From contig CAMLGO010000044.1 in assembly GCA_946479665.1 (NCBI GenBank), positions 1 through 6,604 of the forward strand: a stretch of 6,604 nucleotides of DNA. The letters run 5' to 3'. Position numbers and translations under genes: made by a program. The DNA comes from an uncultured Candidatus Saccharibacteria bacterium (GTDB taxonomy: Bacteria > Patescibacteria > Saccharimonadia > Saccharimonadales > UBA6022). The stretch's first letter is position 1; each line of letters starts with the position of its first letter. The notes below the pieces were generated by a model. That model saw nothing but the letters and a program-made list of their open reading frames with translations. It searched no databases and was not told the origin of the DNA. Below, piece after piece: positions 4,470 through 6,604 of the stretch.

Positions 4470-5690
4470 CTATGGAGTACAGCTACGCGATGGCTGGTAG
4501 CCTTGGTTGACAGAGCCGGTACCATCGGTAACGACGAAGTTCTTACAAAGATTGCCAGTGATATCAACACTCGCCTCCGGATATGGGAAATCAATCGGAT
4601 TCACTTCAAGCCGACTCTCGACTCGGCGAAAAATATCATTTGCACGCCCTGTTGAATCGACTTTTGGCAGTACCCCGTCAAATTTCACTAAACTGGCGCC
4701 TTTGTAGAGACGAATCGAATAGTTCGTCGCATTGTATAGTGCGCTAAGACGAAGATAGGCTGTTCGGTCCTTTGCGCTACCATCAATAGGCTCCGGCAAA
4801 TGAAGGCTCGCCGTACAGGCATACCTGAGTACATTCACGGTATCAGCACATTTAACAGTATCGATTCGCCCCGCTGCGCCGCTATCTTGGGCCTGGCGCT
4901 TGTCATCGAGGAAGTTAAAGTTATTTGACGAAACAGTGTCAGTTGGATACAAGAATAATGTGTTGACATTGCTCTTGCCAGACGCCTCAGCATTGAGACT
5001 ATCGAGCGTAAAGCCAGCGGCGGCGTCAAATTGCAGCAACTGGGCACGCATAAGGGACGGCCTGTTTTTTGGCCAAGTGTTAGTCGACGAAGGGACCAGC
5101 TTTGCATTCACGGCAGTTGGCAGCTCAATATCACGCCCTGGCGTTCCTGCATTTGCAAAATCCTTATATTCAAACCAGCTGAGTTCAATCGTATCGAACA
5201 TATCTCCCGGAGCAACTTTCAATGGAATCATTTTCGATGCCCCCTTATTGAGTGGCGTACTGTAATCGTCCGTTTGGCGCGTCACTTTGACACAGGTGTA
5301 GGCCTGGTTGAGTTTATCGTCGCCCGCATTTGTCTGAATCTTTACTTCTTTGTTGCCAGTGTCGCCATCGGTCGACACAGCCCCCGATAGTGCCGCTGGA
5401 ATCGAATCACACGTTCCGCTGTCTAATGCCCTACAAGCAGATGCATCGCCACGCTGACAGAGTAACAAAGCGCGCTTAGCGTCCTCTACGCCAGCCTGCG
5501 CCGAGTCATATGCACTTTGTGACAAGTCATTGGTTGCAGCTTGCTGCTGCTCTTGTATCATCAGACGAATAAAGCTAATGGTGAGCACCGTCATAAGCAA
5601 CGCACAAAACACAACGATAAATATCGAAACTGCCCCTCGTTCATGGTCTCGTGAATGTGATATCTGCAACATGCTGCTACTTCCCTTCAT
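4470..5690 (-). CDS. PilX-like type IV pilus minor pilin / assembly protein
   Basis: A 406-residue single-pass envelope protein, probably a minor pilin at the type IV pilus tip or priming complex. The N-terminus resembles PilX_N: a short leader ending in HERG, then AVSIFIVVFCALLMTVLTISFIRLMIQEQQQA (about 20-51), followed by a helix with SAYDSAQAGVEDAKRALL. The Gly19/Ala20 junction would be the prepilin peptidase site, but the usual Glu at +5 is Phe, as happens in some atypical minor pilins. The rest is a large extracytoplasmic domain with eight cysteines (78, 86, 94, 133, 281, 292, 382, 404), possibly four disulfides. It is longer than typical PilX (about 150-200 residues), so the C-terminal part may be lineage-specific. 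AGGA precedes the ATG at 5690, which overlaps the stop of the PilW-like gene by one base (TAATG). It converges on the recombinase gene with an 8-nt gap. Confidence 0.75.
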   Translation of the reverse strand: MKGSSSMLQISHSRDHERGAVSIFIVVFCALLMTVLTISFIRLMIQEQQQAATNDLSQSAYDSAQAGVEDAKRALLLCQRGDASACRALDSGTCDSIPAALSGAVSTDGDTGNKEVKIQTNAGDDKLNQAYTCVKVTRQTDDYSTPLNKGASKMIPLKVAPGDMFDTIELSWFEYKDFANAGTPGRDIELPTAVNAKLVPSSTNTWPKNRPSLMRAQLLQFDAAAGFTLDSLNAEASGKSNVNTLFLYPTDTVSSNNFNFLDDKRQAQDSGAAGRIDTVKCADTVNVLRYACTASLHLPEPIDGSAKDRTAYLRLSALYNATNYSIRLYKGASLVKFDGVLPKVDSTGRANDIFRRVESRLEVNPIDFPYPEASVDITGNLCKNFVVTDGTGSVNQGYQPSRSCTP

Positions 5691-6394
5691 TATGTCCTAT
5701 TGCCTGCACGGATAGTAAAGTCAAACACATTGACTGCACAAAATTCCCAGCTGTTATCGATGTCATTTGGCGGCTTACATGACGCATCACCTGTCATGAG
5801 CGCCTGTTGGTCGCCCGTTCCAAGCGTGAACGAGATTGAGTATAGCGCCTGGCCTATCGCTGCATCCGTCGCAGAGGAACTAACGGCGAATGTGTGTAGC
5901 GCAAGGTCAAGCTTGTCGCTCCCAGAAAGGAGCTCCGTCGCATTGGCGCGAACAATAGGTTGATTCGCAGCCGCATTCACGCAAACCTGTCCGCCCGTAT
6001 CAAGCACACGCGCCATGCGCACTGGCGTGCGATTATCAAATAGTACCGTATTGGTAGTGTCGGTCGAGGCAAGCGTCTTGCCGTAGTTCCAGACATAGCT
6101 ATATTCACCCAGGCAAAGTCGCCCACCATATGGCGTATTCAAATAATTTGACGGGCTTGCAGTATCAAATGGCTTGCTACTCTTGATATCGCGCTGCAGC
6201 GCATCACTCACGTCGCGTCCAGTTTGATTGACCGATTTAATTGTCAGCCCCTTGCTGTATATATTGCTGATCTGCATAGTTGTCATGGTAATCGCAAGCA
6301 GCAAGAAGGCGACTCCGGCCATGGCAAGCATCAGCTCAATGAGCGTAAACCCTTGCTGGGCCACCTGACGCTTTGTTTTATTTACGTGGTTCAT
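5690..6394 (-). CDS. PilW-like type IV prepilin (minor pilin)
   Basis: A 234-residue prepilin. The 15-residue basic leader ends in QQG, followed by FTLIELMLAMAGVAFLLLA, a perfect class III signal: prepilin peptidase would cut after Gly15 and methylate Phe16, with Glu20 at +5. The hydrophobic helix runs to about 41 and continues as an amphipathic helix (SVNQTGRDVSDALQRDI), as in pilins. The remaining domain holds four cysteines (94, 138, 206, 219), with a late C-C loop (206-219) like a pilin D-region. Position between a PilV-position gene and a PilX-like gene, plus the length, suggests the PilW slot, though the sequence alone only proves a prepilin. GAGG lies 4 nt before the ATG at 6394. The start overlaps the previous gene by 17 nt and the stop overlaps the next start by 1 nt, so expression is probably coupled. 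Confidence 0.85.
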   Translation of the reverse strand: MNHVNKTKRQVAQQGFTLIELMLAMAGVAFLLLAITMTTMQISNIYSKGLTIKSVNQTGRDVSDALQRDIKSSKPFDTASPSNYLNTPYGGRLCLGEYSYVWNYGKTLASTDTTNTVLFDNRTPVRMARVLDTGGQVCVNAAANQPIVRANATELLSGSDKLDLALHTFAVSSSATDAAIGQALYSISFTLGTGDQQALMTGDASCKPPNDIDNSWEFCAVNVFDFTIRAGNRT

Positions 6395-6604
6395 ATAACC
6401 TCACAATCGTGCCTGTTGTCATTGGCACATTAAGCCCTGGTCCATCCCAGCACGCACGAATATGGAAATCGATATATGGTGCCTTATTGGCTGGGTTATC
6501 AAAATCATTTGGTTTAACGGCTTCCACCCATATGCCGGCGGCCTTCAGGGCGGGTGTATAGAGTACGCGAGCATACGTCGCTGCGGGTGTAAAAGTAGAT
6601 CTTG
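6378..6604 (-). CDS. C-terminal part of a probable pilin-operon protein (5' end beyond window)
   Basis: An open frame enters from the window edge and ends at a TAA (6380-6378) inside the start of the PilW-like gene; 74 residues are visible. They include AATYARVLYTPALKAAGIWV, APYIDFHIRACWDGPG and MTTGTIVRLYEPRK, ending with a basic tail. No domain is recognisable from this fragment. The other two frames on this strand are closed by stops within the same stretch, and the 17-nt overlap with the following prepilin supports it being real. By analogy with the pilV-pilW-pilX order of minor-pilin operons, it may be the C-terminal domain of a PilV-like prepilin. That rests on position only. Confidence 0.7.
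   Translation of the reverse strand, partial: RSTFTPAATYARVLYTPALKAAGIWVEAVKPNDFDNPANKAPYIDFHIRACWDGPGLNVPMTTGTIVRLYEPRK

Noticed and set aside
4493..4503. Small GGCT/AGCC hairpin near the convergent gene ends
   Set aside because: A 4-bp stem with a 3-nt loop and no T-run is too weak to call a terminator.
4900..5390. Overlapping plus-strand frames of about 120 codons inside the PilX-like gene
   Set aside because: They are antisense shadows, with no recognisable domain and no ribosome binding site noticed, and they cover a frame with a coherent pilin-type protein.

Overview
This 6.6 kb window looks like a compact piece of bacterial chromosome, with no mobile element, CRISPR array or obvious phage gene. 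Short intergenic gaps, stop/start overlaps, balanced base composition and the gene mix fit a small-genome organism of the Patescibacteria/CPR group. That mix is a membrane PH-domain protein, a membrane-anchored SurA/parvulin-like chaperone, an enlarged nucleoside diphosphate kinase, UppP, one Xer-type recombinase and a type IV minor-pilin operon. Ca. Saccharibacteria is my best guess. The lineage is an inference from gene content and protein style, not something proved here. All reading frames are closed under the standard code, with no in-frame TGA.

Layout, left to right. (1) Positions 1-2104, minus strand: a probable polycistronic unit read from right to left. It holds tRNA-Arg(CCT), a two-TM bacterial PH-domain protein, a single-TM SurA/PPIC-like protein and a Mn-type superoxide dismutase cut off by the window edge. 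The genes are packed: 5 nt between the tRNA CCA and the PH start codon, a 20 nt overlap from PH to PPIase, and a sod Shine-Dalgarno lying across the PPIase stop. (2) Positions 2105-2176: a strong inverted repeat and a likely tRNA promoter. (3) Positions 2177-3500, minus strand: uppP followed by ndk. (4) Positions 3501-3552: a tiny divergent promoter region. (5) Positions 3553-4461, plus strand: a complete XerC/XerD-like tyrosine recombinase with all catalytic residues. (6) Positions 4470-6604, minus strand: the end of a type IV pilus minor-pilin operon, in the order C-terminus of a PilV-like or other pilin protein, then PilW-like prepilin, then PilX-like protein. Its genes overlap by 17 and 1 nt, and it converges on the recombinase with only 8 nt between stop codons.

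Functionally the window combines cell-envelope work (UppP recycling of the undecaprenyl carrier, extracytoplasmic folding, pilus tip assembly) with housekeeping (NTP balance, chromosome dimer resolution, oxidative defence, decoding of AGG codons). No wholly new system is evident. The most unusual signal is at the level of expression: several start codons appear to sit at, or within a few bases of, the predicted RNA 5' end. At uppP and xer the -10 boxes place +1 exactly on the A of the ATG. The PH gene starts 5 nt after a tRNA 3' end. All of these are checkable predictions of leaderless translation.
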